A stretch of DNA of 12,815 nt from Desulfobacula sp. (lineage in GTDB: Bacteria > Desulfobacterota > Desulfobacteria > Desulfobacterales > Desulfobacteraceae). A program made the position numbers and the translations under genes. The DNA is taken from NCBI GenBank assembly GCA_029940245.1, contig JAOZRF010000017.1, forward strand, positions 1 to 12,815. Reading direction: 5' to 3'. Shown in pieces: positions 6,254 through 12,761 of the stretch (positions are counted from its first letter, which is position 1; the number at the start of each line of letters is the position of its first letter). The notes below the pieces were generated by a model. The model was not told the DNA's origin and did not search any database. It saw only the letters and a list, made by a program, of their open reading frames with translations.

Positions 6254-6556
6254 TCATTGTGCTATTGTGCGAGCCAGTCCGTGCAGACTGTTCACAGCAA
6301 AGGTCTGAAGAAAAATAATAGCTAAAATCACTACTATAGGAGATATGTCAAGCCCCCCGAAATTCACAGGAAGCTTTTTTCTAATCTGGTAAAAAACAGG
6401 TTCGGTTGCCATATTGATAAATCTGACAATGGGATTGTAAGGATCAGGGCTCACCCAGGACAGGACCGCCCCTGCAATAACAATCCACATATAAAACGTC
6501 AGCGCATAATTCAGGATGACGGCTATGGCTTCAAAAAAATTTGCTAATATGAACAT
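6254..6556 (-). CDS. yggT: YggT family integral membrane protein
   Basis: The 100-residue protein has two hydrophobic membrane segments, about 8-33 and 71-95, joined by the YGGT signature: WVSPDPYNPIVRFIN near 34-48, TEPVFYQIRKKLP near 51-63 and GGLDISPIVVILAI near 67-80. The family is widespread and linked to cell division or envelope and osmotic functions, but its biochemical role is not settled. It is the first gene of the minus-strand run, with an AAAAAAGGTG ribosome site and a promoter-like sequence 44 bases upstream. The gene order yggT-divIVA matches the classic cluster; yggS and proC, often neighbours elsewhere, are absent. Confidence 0.9.
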   Translation of the reverse strand: MFILANFFEAIAVILNYALTFYMWIVIAGAVLSWVSPDPYNPIVRFINMATEPVFYQIRKKLPVNFGGLDISPIVVILAIIFLQTFAVNSLHGLARTIAQ

Positions 6557-6599
6557 TTATACACCTTTTTTCAATAATTTCGACTCGTTCACTGACTTG

Positions 6600-6627
6600 A
6601 TTAACTATGTATAGTATGAAATGTCAA
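6600..6627 (-). promoter_or_regulatory. Candidate promoter of the yggT-divIVA-pilT operon
   Basis: The minus strand has a perfect TTGACA (6627-6622), 16 bases, then GTTAAT (6605-6600; four of six). A palindrome ACTAT-GT-ATAGT (6604-6615) overlaps the spacer and -10 and could be an operator. Confidence 0.4.
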
Positions 6628-6670
6628 GTTTTTTTGCATAATTTGTGGTTTAAATATTTGCTTGCCTTTA

Positions 6671-6699
6671 TTGACATCTCAAGGTGGCTATACTAATAA
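6671..6699 (+). promoter_or_regulatory. Candidate promoter of the oxidoreductase operon
   Basis: TTGACA (6671-6676) is perfect; 17 bases on lies TAATAA (6694-6699), only three of six. TATACT at 6689-6694 is a better -10 but is just 12 bases from the TTGACA. An activator-dependent promoter is possible. Confidence 0.3.
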
Positions 6700-6715
6700 C
6701 TGTTTAACCATTATA

Positions 6716-6747
6716 AACTCAACTTTCGGGGTTGGCAGATTTGAGTT
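6716..6747 (+). repeat. Inverted repeat in the oxidoreductase leader
   Basis: AACTCAA (6716-6722) and TTGAGTT (6741-6747) are perfect complements separated by 18 bases that include a GC-richer patch in an otherwise AT-rich spacer. It lies just after the candidate transcription start, so it may be a repressor site or a leader hairpin. Confidence 0.4.
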
Positions 6748-6870
6748 ATAAAATTTAATCAATCACATGTAAATTTATTCTATTATATATCTAAATGATA
6801 AAGTATGATATACATTAACGTCTAAAAAAATCATCATAAGTTAAGATAATTTAGCTGAAGGAGTAAAAAT

Positions 6871-9009
6871 ATGAATCAAATAAATCTAAAAGAAATCAAG
6901 TCCATATCCTATGAGCGAGCAAAAATAAAAAATGGATATACAGACAAATCTCTCCGGGTTAACCTTGATGCAAATGATATCATCATTAACCCCATTGAAG
7001 AAAACATAAAAAACAAGTTCATTGGTGGGAAAGGGTATGATCTATGGTTGATGTGGAATGCTGTTAAAGGTAGTACCAGGTGGAATGATCCTGAAAACGC
7101 CATCTGCATTTCTTCAGGTCCCCTTGGGGGAACTCCGGGATACCCTGGTGGCGGGAAGAGTATTGTGACCTCCATTTCACCTTTAACCGGCGCCCCCATT
7201 GATTCAAATGTGGGTGGTTATTTTGGACCCTATAAAAAATTTTCCGGGTTTGATGTGATCCAGGTTGACGGAAAAGCAAAAAAAGATACCATTATTTTTA
7301 TTGACGGAATTGAAAATAAAATCAAAATATTTGAAGCAACAGACCTTCCAATAGACGCCTATGAGCTTTCAGATGTTTTAACCAGGCATTTTGACGAGAA
7401 TAAACCCGTCAACGTTTCTGTTGTAACGACAGGCCCTGGAGCAGCAAACACATTTTTTGGCTGCCTGAATTTTTCCTGGTGGGATGCCGGGCGTAAGAGG
7501 GTCAGGTACAAACAGGCCGGGCGAGGGGGTATTGGAACCGTTTTTGCCGATAAAAAAGTTAAAGCCATTGTGGCAAGATGCGGTACTATTTCAATGAAAT
7601 CCAACAACCCTGCAGATTTTGAAGGCCTCAAACTGGTCACCAAGTCTCACTCAAAAGAAATAAAAGAACTGGATCCCAAACAAAACAGGATGTCCCTGGT
7701 GGGAACAACCCATTTAGTTCCCATCATGAACGATCATGACTGCCTGCCCGTACACAATTTCAAATTTGGGTCACACCCCCAAAGCCGGATCATCGGAGAA
7801 GAAGTTTATGAACATATTTTTGACAAAGGCTATGACGGGTGCTGGAAAGGCTGTACAGTTGCATGTTCCCACGGGGTAAAAGACTTTTCTCCCTTTACAG
7901 GGCCCTATAGAGGTCAAAAAGTATTTGTGGACGGGCCTGAATATGAAACCATCGCCGGTTGCGGCTCCAGTCTGGGAATATTTGATGCCCATACCATTCT
8001 TGAAATTAATTTTTATTGTGATGCCTATGGCCTGGACACTATTTCCGTTGGGACATCCATTGCGTTTGTCATGGAATGCTTTGAGAACAATCAAATTACC
8101 ATGGATCATACGGGGGGCATGGATTTAAGCTTTGGCAACCGGTTTAATGCCCTTGAAATCATTCACCAGATGGCCAGGGGAGAAGGTTTTGGCGCTATCG
8201 TCGGCAAGGGTATCAGACAAATGAAACAAATCTTTGCAAAGGATTTTGGTGCTGATGCGGCCTTTATGCAGGACATTGGCATGGAATCCAAGGGCCTGGA
8301 ATTTTCCGAATACATGACCAAAGAATCCCTGGCCCAGCAGGGAGGGTACGGGCTTGCCCTGAAAGGTCCACAGCATGATGAAGCCTGGCTGATCTTTCTG
8401 GATATGGTTCACAATTTTATGCCAACCTTTGAAGACAAGGCAGAAGCCCTTCACTGGTTTCCCATGTTCAGAACCTGGTTCGGTCTTTGCGGTCTTTGCA
8501 AACTGCCCTGGAACGATATTGTACCAGAAGACAATAAAGACACCCTTGAACCTGCCAAGGTCACTAAACACCTGGGCTGGTATGCTGATTTCTTTTCAGC
8601 TGTTACCGGCAGAAAATCAGGGCCTGATGATCTTCTTGCCATGAGTGAGGGTGTTTATAATTTCCAGAGAATTTTTAATCTGAAAATGGGCTATGGTACA
8701 AGAAAGCATGATACCTTGCCATACCGGGCTGTGGGACCTGTTACAGTGGAAGAATATGAATCACGACAGGAACGGTATGATGAACAGCTCAAGGAAAAAT
8801 ACAGTCTGGATATCAGCAACATGAATTCCAGGGACAAAGTCGCTGCATTAAGACAAAAAAGACTGGAACAGTATGAACTTCTCAAAGATGCAGTTTATGA
8901 GCGCCGCGGCTGGAACAATAATGGTATCCCCACTCTTGCGACAGTCAAACGCCTGGGCATTGATTTTCCAGAAGTCCTGGAAGTTCTGAAAAAAAATGGC
9001 GTGGCATAA
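6871..9009 (+). CDS. Aldehyde:ferredoxin oxidoreductase family tungstoenzyme
   Basis: The family holds tungsten (bis-pyranopterin) and one [4Fe-4S] cluster and oxidises aldehydes, or reduces acids, with ferredoxin; some members act on other substrates. The 712 residues show the N-terminal AOR domain (about 22-240) with FIGGKGYDLWLMWNA near 50-64, SGPLGGTPGYPGGGKSIV near 82-99, and the pterin-binding segment QAGRGGIGTVFADKKVKAIV near 215-234. The cluster ligands appear as C324-x3-C328-x3-C332, with Cys540 or Cys543 in GLCGLCKLPWND as the fourth. This differs from the C-x2-C-x3-C of classical Pyrococcus AOR. The C-terminus (GWNNNGIPT, 680-688) matches the family. It is about 100 residues longer than classical AOR. 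A GAAGGAG site precedes the ATG, and a MoaD-like gene follows directly. Substrate is unknown; I could not match it to benzoyl-CoA reductase BamB. Confidence 0.92.
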   Translation: MNQINLKEIKSISYERAKIKNGYTDKSLRVNLDANDIIINPIEENIKNKFIGGKGYDLWLMWNAVKGSTRWNDPENAICISSGPLGGTPGYPGGGKSIVTSISPLTGAPIDSNVGGYFGPYKKFSGFDVIQVDGKAKKDTIIFIDGIENKIKIFEATDLPIDAYELSDVLTRHFDENKPVNVSVVTTGPGAANTFFGCLNFSWWDAGRKRVRYKQAGRGGIGTVFADKKVKAIVARCGTISMKSNNPADFEGLKLVTKSHSKEIKELDPKQNRMSLVGTTHLVPIMNDHDCLPVHNFKFGSHPQSRIIGEEVYEHIFDKGYDGCWKGCTVACSHGVKDFSPFTGPYRGQKVFVDGPEYETIAGCGSSLGIFDAHTILEINFYCDAYGLDTISVGTSIAFVMECFENNQITMDHTGGMDLSFGNRFNALEIIHQMARGEGFGAIVGKGIRQMKQIFAKDFGADAAFMQDIGMESKGLEFSEYMTKESLAQQGGYGLALKGPQHDEAWLIFLDMVHNFMPTFEDKAEALHWFPMFRTWFGLCGLCKLPWNDIVPEDNKDTLEPAKVTKHLGWYADFFSAVTGRKSGPDDLLAMSEGVYNFQRIFNLKMGYGTRKHDTLPYRAVGPVTVEEYESRQERYDEQLKEKYSLDISNMNSRDKVAALRQKRLEQYELLKDAVYERRGWNNNGIPTLATVKRLGIDFPEVLEVLKKNGVA

Positions 9010-9012
9010 TTG

Positions 9013-9210
9013 ATGATAGAAGTGGATGAAAAACAGATGCCCTGGTTCCCCGATATGACCGTGGCATCTGTTTTTGAAACCCTTGATAATGTTGAATTCT
9101 GTTCCGTTGTCCGCTTAAATGGCAAGCTTGTCTCAAGCCCTAAATTTGCTGAAACAATCATTCCTGACAACTCAAAAATTCAATTGCTGCCCCTTGTTAG
9201 CGGAGGATAA
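9013..9210 (+). CDS. MoaD/ThiS-family sulfur carrier
   Basis: This small ubiquitin-like protein (65 residues from ATG 9013; 66 if the adjacent TTG at 9010 is used) ends in LLPLVSGG. The terminal Gly-Gly is the site that is adenylated and thiocarboxylated so that the protein can donate sulfur. The body fits a beta-grasp fold: MIEVDEKQM, PDMTVASVFETL, FCSVVRLNGKLV, DNSKIQLLP. It starts three bases after the oxidoreductase stop, with no clear ribosome site of its own, so it is probably translated by coupling. MoaD-like genes beside AOR genes are common and are taken to supply dithiolene sulfur for the tungstopterin; ThiS or another sulfur-carrier role is the alternative. No adenylating partner (MoeB/ThiF) is in the window. 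Confidence 0.85.
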   Translation: MIEVDEKQMPWFPDMTVASVFETLDNVEFCSVVRLNGKLVSSPKFAETIIPDNSKIQLLPLVSGG

Positions 9211-9233
9211 AACCAAATTTTCGTAATTTTAAC

Positions 9234-9262
9234 TTCACAAAAAATCATCTGTCTGTTAAAAA
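9234..9262 (+). promoter_or_regulatory. Candidate promoter of the helicase gene
   Basis: TTCACA (five of six), 17 bases, then TAAAAA (four of six). It lies 53 bases before the TTG start and overlaps the left arm of the inverted repeat 9249-9279. Confidence 0.35.
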
Positions 9263-9279
9263 CCATTGATGTCAGACAG
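9249..9279 (+). repeat. Inverted repeat upstream of the helicase gene
   Basis: CTGTCTG (9249-9255) and CAGACAG (9273-9279) are perfect complements with a 17-base gap. No T-run follows, so it is a poor terminator for the upstream pair. The arms are 24 bases apart centre to centre and flank the candidate -10, as an operator might. Confidence 0.45.
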
Positions 9280-9315
9280 GATAATTAACATTTAACCCAT
9301 TAAAGAAAGTAACGA

Positions 9316-10740
9316 TTGAAACATTTTTTTTTATTTTTAAAAGCGCTTTTTAGTAAAAAGAGCCATACAGATTCACCTATCGTCCTATCACCGCCTGTAT
9401 CTGAAACCAAAACACAAAAAAAACCTTTGCCAAAACCCAGAAAAAAACAATGGTCTGTCCATGATTTTTCTGTGGAACAAAAAGAAGGGGAAACAAGATT
9501 TCATGATCTTGATCTGCCAGTGGATATTATGCATGCCATTGCAGATTTAAAATTCAACTATTGCACCCCTATACAGGCAAAGCTTTTGCCCCACACATTG
9601 AACGGCAAGGATGCCACAGCCAAGGCCCAGACAGGGACAGGCAAAAGTGCCAGCTTCATTATCACTATTTTAGCCGCATTCATAAACAAAGCGTTTAAAA
9701 ACAGGAACGGATGCCCAAGAGCATTGATCCTTGCCCCCACAAGAGAATTGGTTAACCAGATTGAAAAAGATTTTAAGGATCTTGCCAGATATACCAATTT
9801 AAGAATCATCGCCATCTTTGGGGGAACAGGATATATCCTGCAACAAAAGATGCTTAAGCAAAAACCCGTTGATGTCATTGTTGCAACTCCCGGACGTCTC
9901 ATTGATTTTATGGGCAAAGGCTTGATCAACCCTTCCAAGGTTGAAATTGTTGTCCTTGATGAAGCAGATCGAATGCTTGACATGGGGTTTATCCCGGATG
10001 TCCGCAGAATCATTTTAAAAACACCCCACAAAAACAAACGGCAAACCCTTTTCTTTTCCGCCACGTTAACACCGGAAGTTTTGAGACTGGCACAAAGCTG
10101 GTCAACACAGGATGCCGTTCAAATAGAAATTGATCATGAACAGGCTGCCGCGGACAGTGTCCGGCAAATTATCTATATCTCAACTGAAAAAGACAAATTT
10201 AAACATGTATATAACCTGATCCATAATGAACAGTTAACAAGGGTACTCTTGTTTGTAAACCGGAAAGACACGGCTCGAACCCTGTCGGAAAAATTTGCAA
10301 GATATGGCCGGAAATGCAGTGTGCTTTCAGGAGATATTGCCCAGGACAAACGGTTTAAAGTTTTAGAAGATTTTAAAAATGGCAGAATCAATCTTTTAAT
10401 TGCAACGGATGTGGCTGCCCGGGGACTACATGTTGAAGACATAAGTCATGTTATTAACTATGATCTGCCCTATGAACCCGAACACTATATCCACAGAATT
10501 GGCAGAACGGGCAGAGCCGGAGCAAAAGGGATATCCATCAGTTTTGCCGATGAAACCAGTTCTTTTTTTATCCCAAAAATAGAAGCCGTACTGGGAAACA
10601 AAATCGAATGTGAGTATCCATCCGAGGCACTGGACAAACTCCTTCCGGCACCTAAGAAAAAATATTATTCAAAACCAAGGGCTAAAAAAAGAAACCCGTT
10701 TAAAGGCAAGAAAAAACCATACAAAAACACAGAAAAATAA
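9316..10740 (+). CDS. rhlB: DEAD-box ATP-dependent RNA helicase, RhlB type
   Basis: DEAD-box proteins unwind RNA duplexes in RNA decay and ribosome assembly. The 474 residues carry all core motifs: Q motif around NYCTPIQ (81-87), motif I AQTGTGKS (104-111), Ia PTREL (141-145), TPGR (191-194), II DEAD (215-218), III SAT (248-250), V ATDVAARGLHV (363-373) and VI HRIGRTGR (393-400). The CTPIQ wording and an N-terminal extension of about 60 residues, hydrophobic-basic (FFLFLKALFSKK) then lysine/proline-rich, recall RhlB of Pseudomonas-like bacteria. The tail (about 448-474) is very basic, as in many RNA-binding helicases. The start is TTG: an in-frame TAA at 9310 excludes anything earlier, and the next in-frame ATG (residue 72) would cut the Q motif. 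Its ribosome site is weak (AAGAAAG), hinting at low or regulated translation. RhlE or another DEAD subgroup is possible. Confidence 0.88.
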   Translation: MKHFFLFLKALFSKKSHTDSPIVLSPPVSETKTQKKPLPKPRKKQWSVHDFSVEQKEGETRFHDLDLPVDIMHAIADLKFNYCTPIQAKLLPHTLNGKDATAKAQTGTGKSASFIITILAAFINKAFKNRNGCPRALILAPTRELVNQIEKDFKDLARYTNLRIIAIFGGTGYILQQKMLKQKPVDVIVATPGRLIDFMGKGLINPSKVEIVVLDEADRMLDMGFIPDVRRIILKTPHKNKRQTLFFSATLTPEVLRLAQSWSTQDAVQIEIDHEQAAADSVRQIIYISTEKDKFKHVYNLIHNEQLTRVLLFVNRKDTARTLSEKFARYGRKCSVLSGDIAQDKRFKVLEDFKNGRINLLIATDVAARGLHVEDISHVINYDLPYEPEHYIHRIGRTGRAGAKGISISFADETSSFFIPKIEAVLGNKIECEYPSEALDKLLPAPKKKYYSKPRAKKRNPFKGKKKPYKNTEK

Positions 10741-10767
10741 TTTGTTTTCCATGGGAATCTATCTTTC

Positions 10768-10797
10768 TTGACACTCGGCAGATATTCAGTGTAAAAC
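10768..10797 (+). promoter_or_regulatory. Candidate sigma-70 promoter of tatB-tatC
   Basis: TTGACA (perfect, 10768-10773), an 18-base spacer and TAAAAC (four of six, 10792-10797), followed by an AAAGGAG ribosome site at 10827-10833. Confidence 0.45.
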
Positions 10798-10845
10798 TAT
10801 AAGCCTGTTAATCAGCAATTTTTATCAAAGGAGTTTAAATAAAAA

Positions 10846-11262
10846 ATGTTTGGTCTTGGAATGCCGGAAATTTTATTGATCCTGGCAATAGCACTAATTG
10901 TAATAGGGCCCAAAAAACTGCCTGACCTTGCCAAAACATTGGGCCGGGCCATGGGGGAATTCAAGCGCTCGGCCCAGGATTTTAAACGCAGCATTGATGT
11001 GGAAACCACGGTTAAGGATTTTAAAAAAGACATTGATATTCCTAAAGTAGATCTTAATGAAATTCTAACTGACCCTCCTTCAGATGAGGCTGCCGTCACG
11101 GATCAAGACGAGACAATAGTTGCAGACAAAGAAGATAGTGGAGGGTTACAGAATCATGATAAAAAAAATATTGATGAGAATGAAGACGATGATTCTTCAG
11201 AAGACAAAGATCTGAACAAGGCCGATAACACATCCGAACACGATAAGACCGATAAGATATGA
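10846..11262 (+). CDS. tatB: Twin-arginine translocase TatA/TatB-family subunit, TatB-like
   Basis: Tat exports folded, often cofactor-bearing proteins across the inner membrane. The 138-residue protein has the family's single N-terminal membrane helix (about 5-20), the hinge GPKKLP (21-26) and an amphipathic helix (DLAKTLGRAMGEFKRSA). Glu8, the Gly21-Pro22 hinge and the length favour TatB over TatA. The last 65 residues are a low-complexity acidic tail rich in D, E, K, S and N, which is longer than usual. It overlaps tatC by ATGA (11259-11262), so translation is coupled. No separate tatA is in the window; this protein could serve both roles, as in some minimal systems, or tatA may lie elsewhere. 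Confidence 0.85.
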   Translation: MFGLGMPEILLILAIALIVIGPKKLPDLAKTLGRAMGEFKRSAQDFKRSIDVETTVKDFKKDIDIPKVDLNEILTDPPSDEAAVTDQDETIVADKEDSGGLQNHDKKNIDENEDDDSSEDKDLNKADNTSEHDKTDKI

Positions 11263-12050
11263 GCAAACAAGATAAAAGCCCTTTTACAGAGCATTTAGGT
11301 GAGCTCAGAGACAGACTGGTCCGTTCCTTTATCGCTGTTGCCGTAGGTTTTGTGGCCGCTTATTCTTTTAAGGAAAAATTGTTTGAAATTTTGAACGCTC
11401 CCCTGATCACTGCCATGGGAGAAAATGGAAATGCCAAGATGATTTTCACAGGTCTTCCTGAAGCATTTTTTACCTATCTGAAAGTATCCCTGCTTGCGGG
11501 AGTTATTCTATCAACCCCTGTCCTTTTTTATGAATTCTGGATGTTTGTATCTCCAGGACTTTACAGAACTGAGAAAAAATATATTTTACCCATTGTGATT
11601 CTCTCGGTTTTCTTCTTTCTTATTGGCGCTTCTTTTGGATATTTTGTTGTTTTCCCCTATGGATTTAAATTCTTTTTAGGGTTTGCCACGGAAACCATCT
11701 ATGCCATGCCATCCATGAAGGAATATCTTTCATTTTCCTCAAAAATGCTTCTGGCATTCGGCTTTGTTTTTGAACTGCCTTTGGTTTTAACGTTTATGGC
11801 AAGGATGGGACTGGTTACTGTTCCCTTTTTAACAAAAAATAGAAAATATGCTCTATTGATTTTCTTTATTGGTGCAGCTATTATCACACCCCCGGATGTT
11901 GTCACCCAGATTATGATGGCTTTGCCCCTGATGGTTCTTTATGAAATCAGCATTATCGGTGCAAGAATATTCGGGAAAAAAAAGGCCGAAGAAATTGACG
12001 ATGAAGACAAAGAAAAAAAAGAAGATATTGAATCACGGCCAGACAAATAA
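11259..12050 (+). CDS. tatC: Sec-independent (twin-arginine) translocase subunit TatC
   Basis: TatC is the polytopic receptor that binds twin-arginine signal peptides. The 263 residues show six membrane segments (about 21-36, 70-92, 108-131, 160-182, 196-210 and 214-232) and the conserved landmarks HLGELRDRL with Glu15, EAFFTYLKVSL, FYEFWMFVSPGLYRTE with Glu105, FELPL with Glu172, and TPPDVVTQIMMALPLMVLYE. Glu15, Glu105 and Glu172 match residues known to matter in E. coli TatC (15, 103, 170). The C-terminal 25 residues are a highly charged cytoplasmic tail (KKKAEEIDDEDKEKKED). The start ATG lies inside the tatB stop. No obvious terminator follows; the cytochrome gene has its own promoter. Confidence 0.95.
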   Translation: MSKQDKSPFTEHLGELRDRLVRSFIAVAVGFVAAYSFKEKLFEILNAPLITAMGENGNAKMIFTGLPEAFFTYLKVSLLAGVILSTPVLFYEFWMFVSPGLYRTEKKYILPIVILSVFFFLIGASFGYFVVFPYGFKFFLGFATETIYAMPSMKEYLSFSSKMLLAFGFVFELPLVLTFMARMGLVTVPFLTKNRKYALLIFFIGAAIITPPDVVTQIMMALPLMVLYEISIIGARIFGKKKAEEIDDEDKEKKEDIESRPDK

Positions 12051-12090
12051 ATAAATGGAAAACAGACTTAATCCTGACTCGTTTTTAATG

Positions 12091-12118
12091 TTGACTTTTC
12101 AACACACTTGGGTATAAA
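12091..12118 (+). promoter_or_regulatory. Promoter of the cytochrome gene
   Basis: TTGACT (five of six) and TATAAA (five of six) are 16 bases apart, giving a leader of about 90 bases. The inverted repeat GTTGA-CTTT-TCAAC (12090-12103) overlaps the -35 box and may bind a regulator. Confidence 0.5.
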
Positions 12119-12201
12119 TTTAGATAAAATTATTTAGGAAATAATCGGTGGTATGGAAATATCACTGGTATAAAGACAAAATAAGTTGTTACTCATTAAT
12201 T

Positions 12202-12208
12202 AAAGGAG
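12202..12208 (+). promoter_or_regulatory. Ribosome binding site that fixes the cytochrome start
   Basis: AAAGGAG lies eight bases before ATG 12217. This rules out the upstream in-frame GTG at 12148, which has no such site and would put 23 residues in front of the signal peptide. Confidence 0.85.
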
Positions 12209-12216
12209 AGAAACCA

Positions 12217-12687
12217 ATGATGAATAAAAAATTACTAACTCTAATCCTTGCTGCCGGTATTGCTGTGATTTTTGTTACAACTAGTCTCTATGCCGGGACA
12301 GATTTTTCTGACACAATTACCATGGACCAGAACAAATACAAAAAACGAAAAAAACAACCCCCTAAATACAAATTTATTGAATTCGCCCACAAGAAACACC
12401 ATGAAGAATATAAAATTTCCTGTGGTGAGTGCCATCATGACAAGGACAATAAGCCTTTAGACCTTAAAGCAGGTGACAATGTTCAGAATTGCGTGGAATG
12501 CCATACAAAACTTAAAAAAGGTAAAAAGAAAAAAGGTAAAAAGAAAGATATTCTGGTACTTGAAAACGCCATGCACGGGAATTGCATTGATTGTCACAAA
12601 CAGGTCAATATAAAGGCTGGAGACCCAAAAGGGAAGAAAGGCCCTGCGCCCACCAGCTGCACCAAATGCCACTTAAAAAATAAATAA
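12217..12687 (+). CDS. Secreted tetrahaem cytochrome c3-family protein (class III), lysine-rich
   Basis: Cytochromes c3 shuttle electrons in the periplasm between hydrogenases or formate dehydrogenases and membrane complexes. The 156-residue precursor has a Sec signal peptide (positive MMNKK, hydrophobic 6-22, likely cleavage after LYA at 24-26). Four CXXCH haem sites follow: CGECH (69-73), CVECH (92-96), CIDCH (123-127) and CTKCH (148-152). Histidines in FAHKKHH (56-62), at His74 and in AMH (His120) are placed to be the distal ligands expected in this fold. Unusual are a lysine block between haems 2 and 3 (10 lysines in residues 98-110) and a basic stretch before haem 1 (YKKRKKQPPK). The ATG at 12217 has a strong ribosome site. 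It is a monocistronic unit with its own promoter and terminator. The likely partners are not in the window. Confidence 0.9.
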   Translation: MMNKKLLTLILAAGIAVIFVTTSLYAGTDFSDTITMDQNKYKKRKKQPPKYKFIEFAHKKHHEEYKISCGECHHDKDNKPLDLKAGDNVQNCVECHTKLKKGKKKKGKKKDILVLENAMHGNCIDCHKQVNIKAGDPKGKKGPAPTSCTKCHLKNK

Positions 12688-12723
12688 TCGAAATAATCGT
12701 TTTATAAAAATATTTTTTTCTTT

Positions 12724-12761
12724 AAAAGAGGTTTTCCAAAATATGGAAAACCTCTTTTTTT
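12724..12761 (+). terminator. Rho-independent terminator after the cytochrome gene
   Basis: AGAGGTTTTCCA (12727-12738) and TGGAAAACCTCT (12744-12755) pair perfectly around a five-base loop, extended by three A-T pairs and ending in a run of T. It lies 36 bases after the stop and is the clearest terminator in the window. Beyond it, bases 12762-12815 show nothing I can identify. Confidence 0.92.

Larger units (their letters stand above)
6557..6870. other. Divergent regulatory spacer between yggT and the oxidoreductase gene
   Basis: This 314-base AT-rich stretch has no gene. It holds the leftward yggT promoter with its palindrome, a rightward TTGACA at 6671, a 7+7 inverted repeat (6716-6747), and the strong GAAGGAG ribosome site (6857-6863) seven bases before the oxidoreductase ATG. 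The predicted rightward transcript would have an untranslated leader of about 165 bases, long enough for post-transcriptional control. I could not match the leader to a known riboswitch. Confidence 0.55.

Noticed and set aside
6732..6746. Sigma-54 promoter (TGGCAG) before the oxidoreductase
   Set aside because: The TTGC-type -12 element with its GC pair is missing at the required distance.
6871..9009. Assignment as BamB of class II benzoyl-CoA reductase
   Set aside because: The remembered BamB N-terminus and cluster motif differ, and no other bam genes are in the window.
9010..9012. TTG as the start of the MoaD-like gene
   Set aside because: The ATG right after it gives the same protein minus one residue and is the more usual codon; neither has a clear ribosome site, so this stays a near tie.
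9249..9279. Rho-independent terminator for the oxidoreductase pair
   Set aside because: The stem is seven pairs with a 17-base loop and no following T-run.
12148..12216. Upstream GTG start for the cytochrome
   Set aside because: It has no ribosome site and would place a hydrophilic segment before the signal peptide; AAAGGAG points to ATG 12217.
6871..12687. Selenocysteine (in-frame UGA) in the redox proteins
   Set aside because: Reading frames are continuous without in-frame UGA at cofactor positions; cluster and haem ligands are ordinary cysteines.
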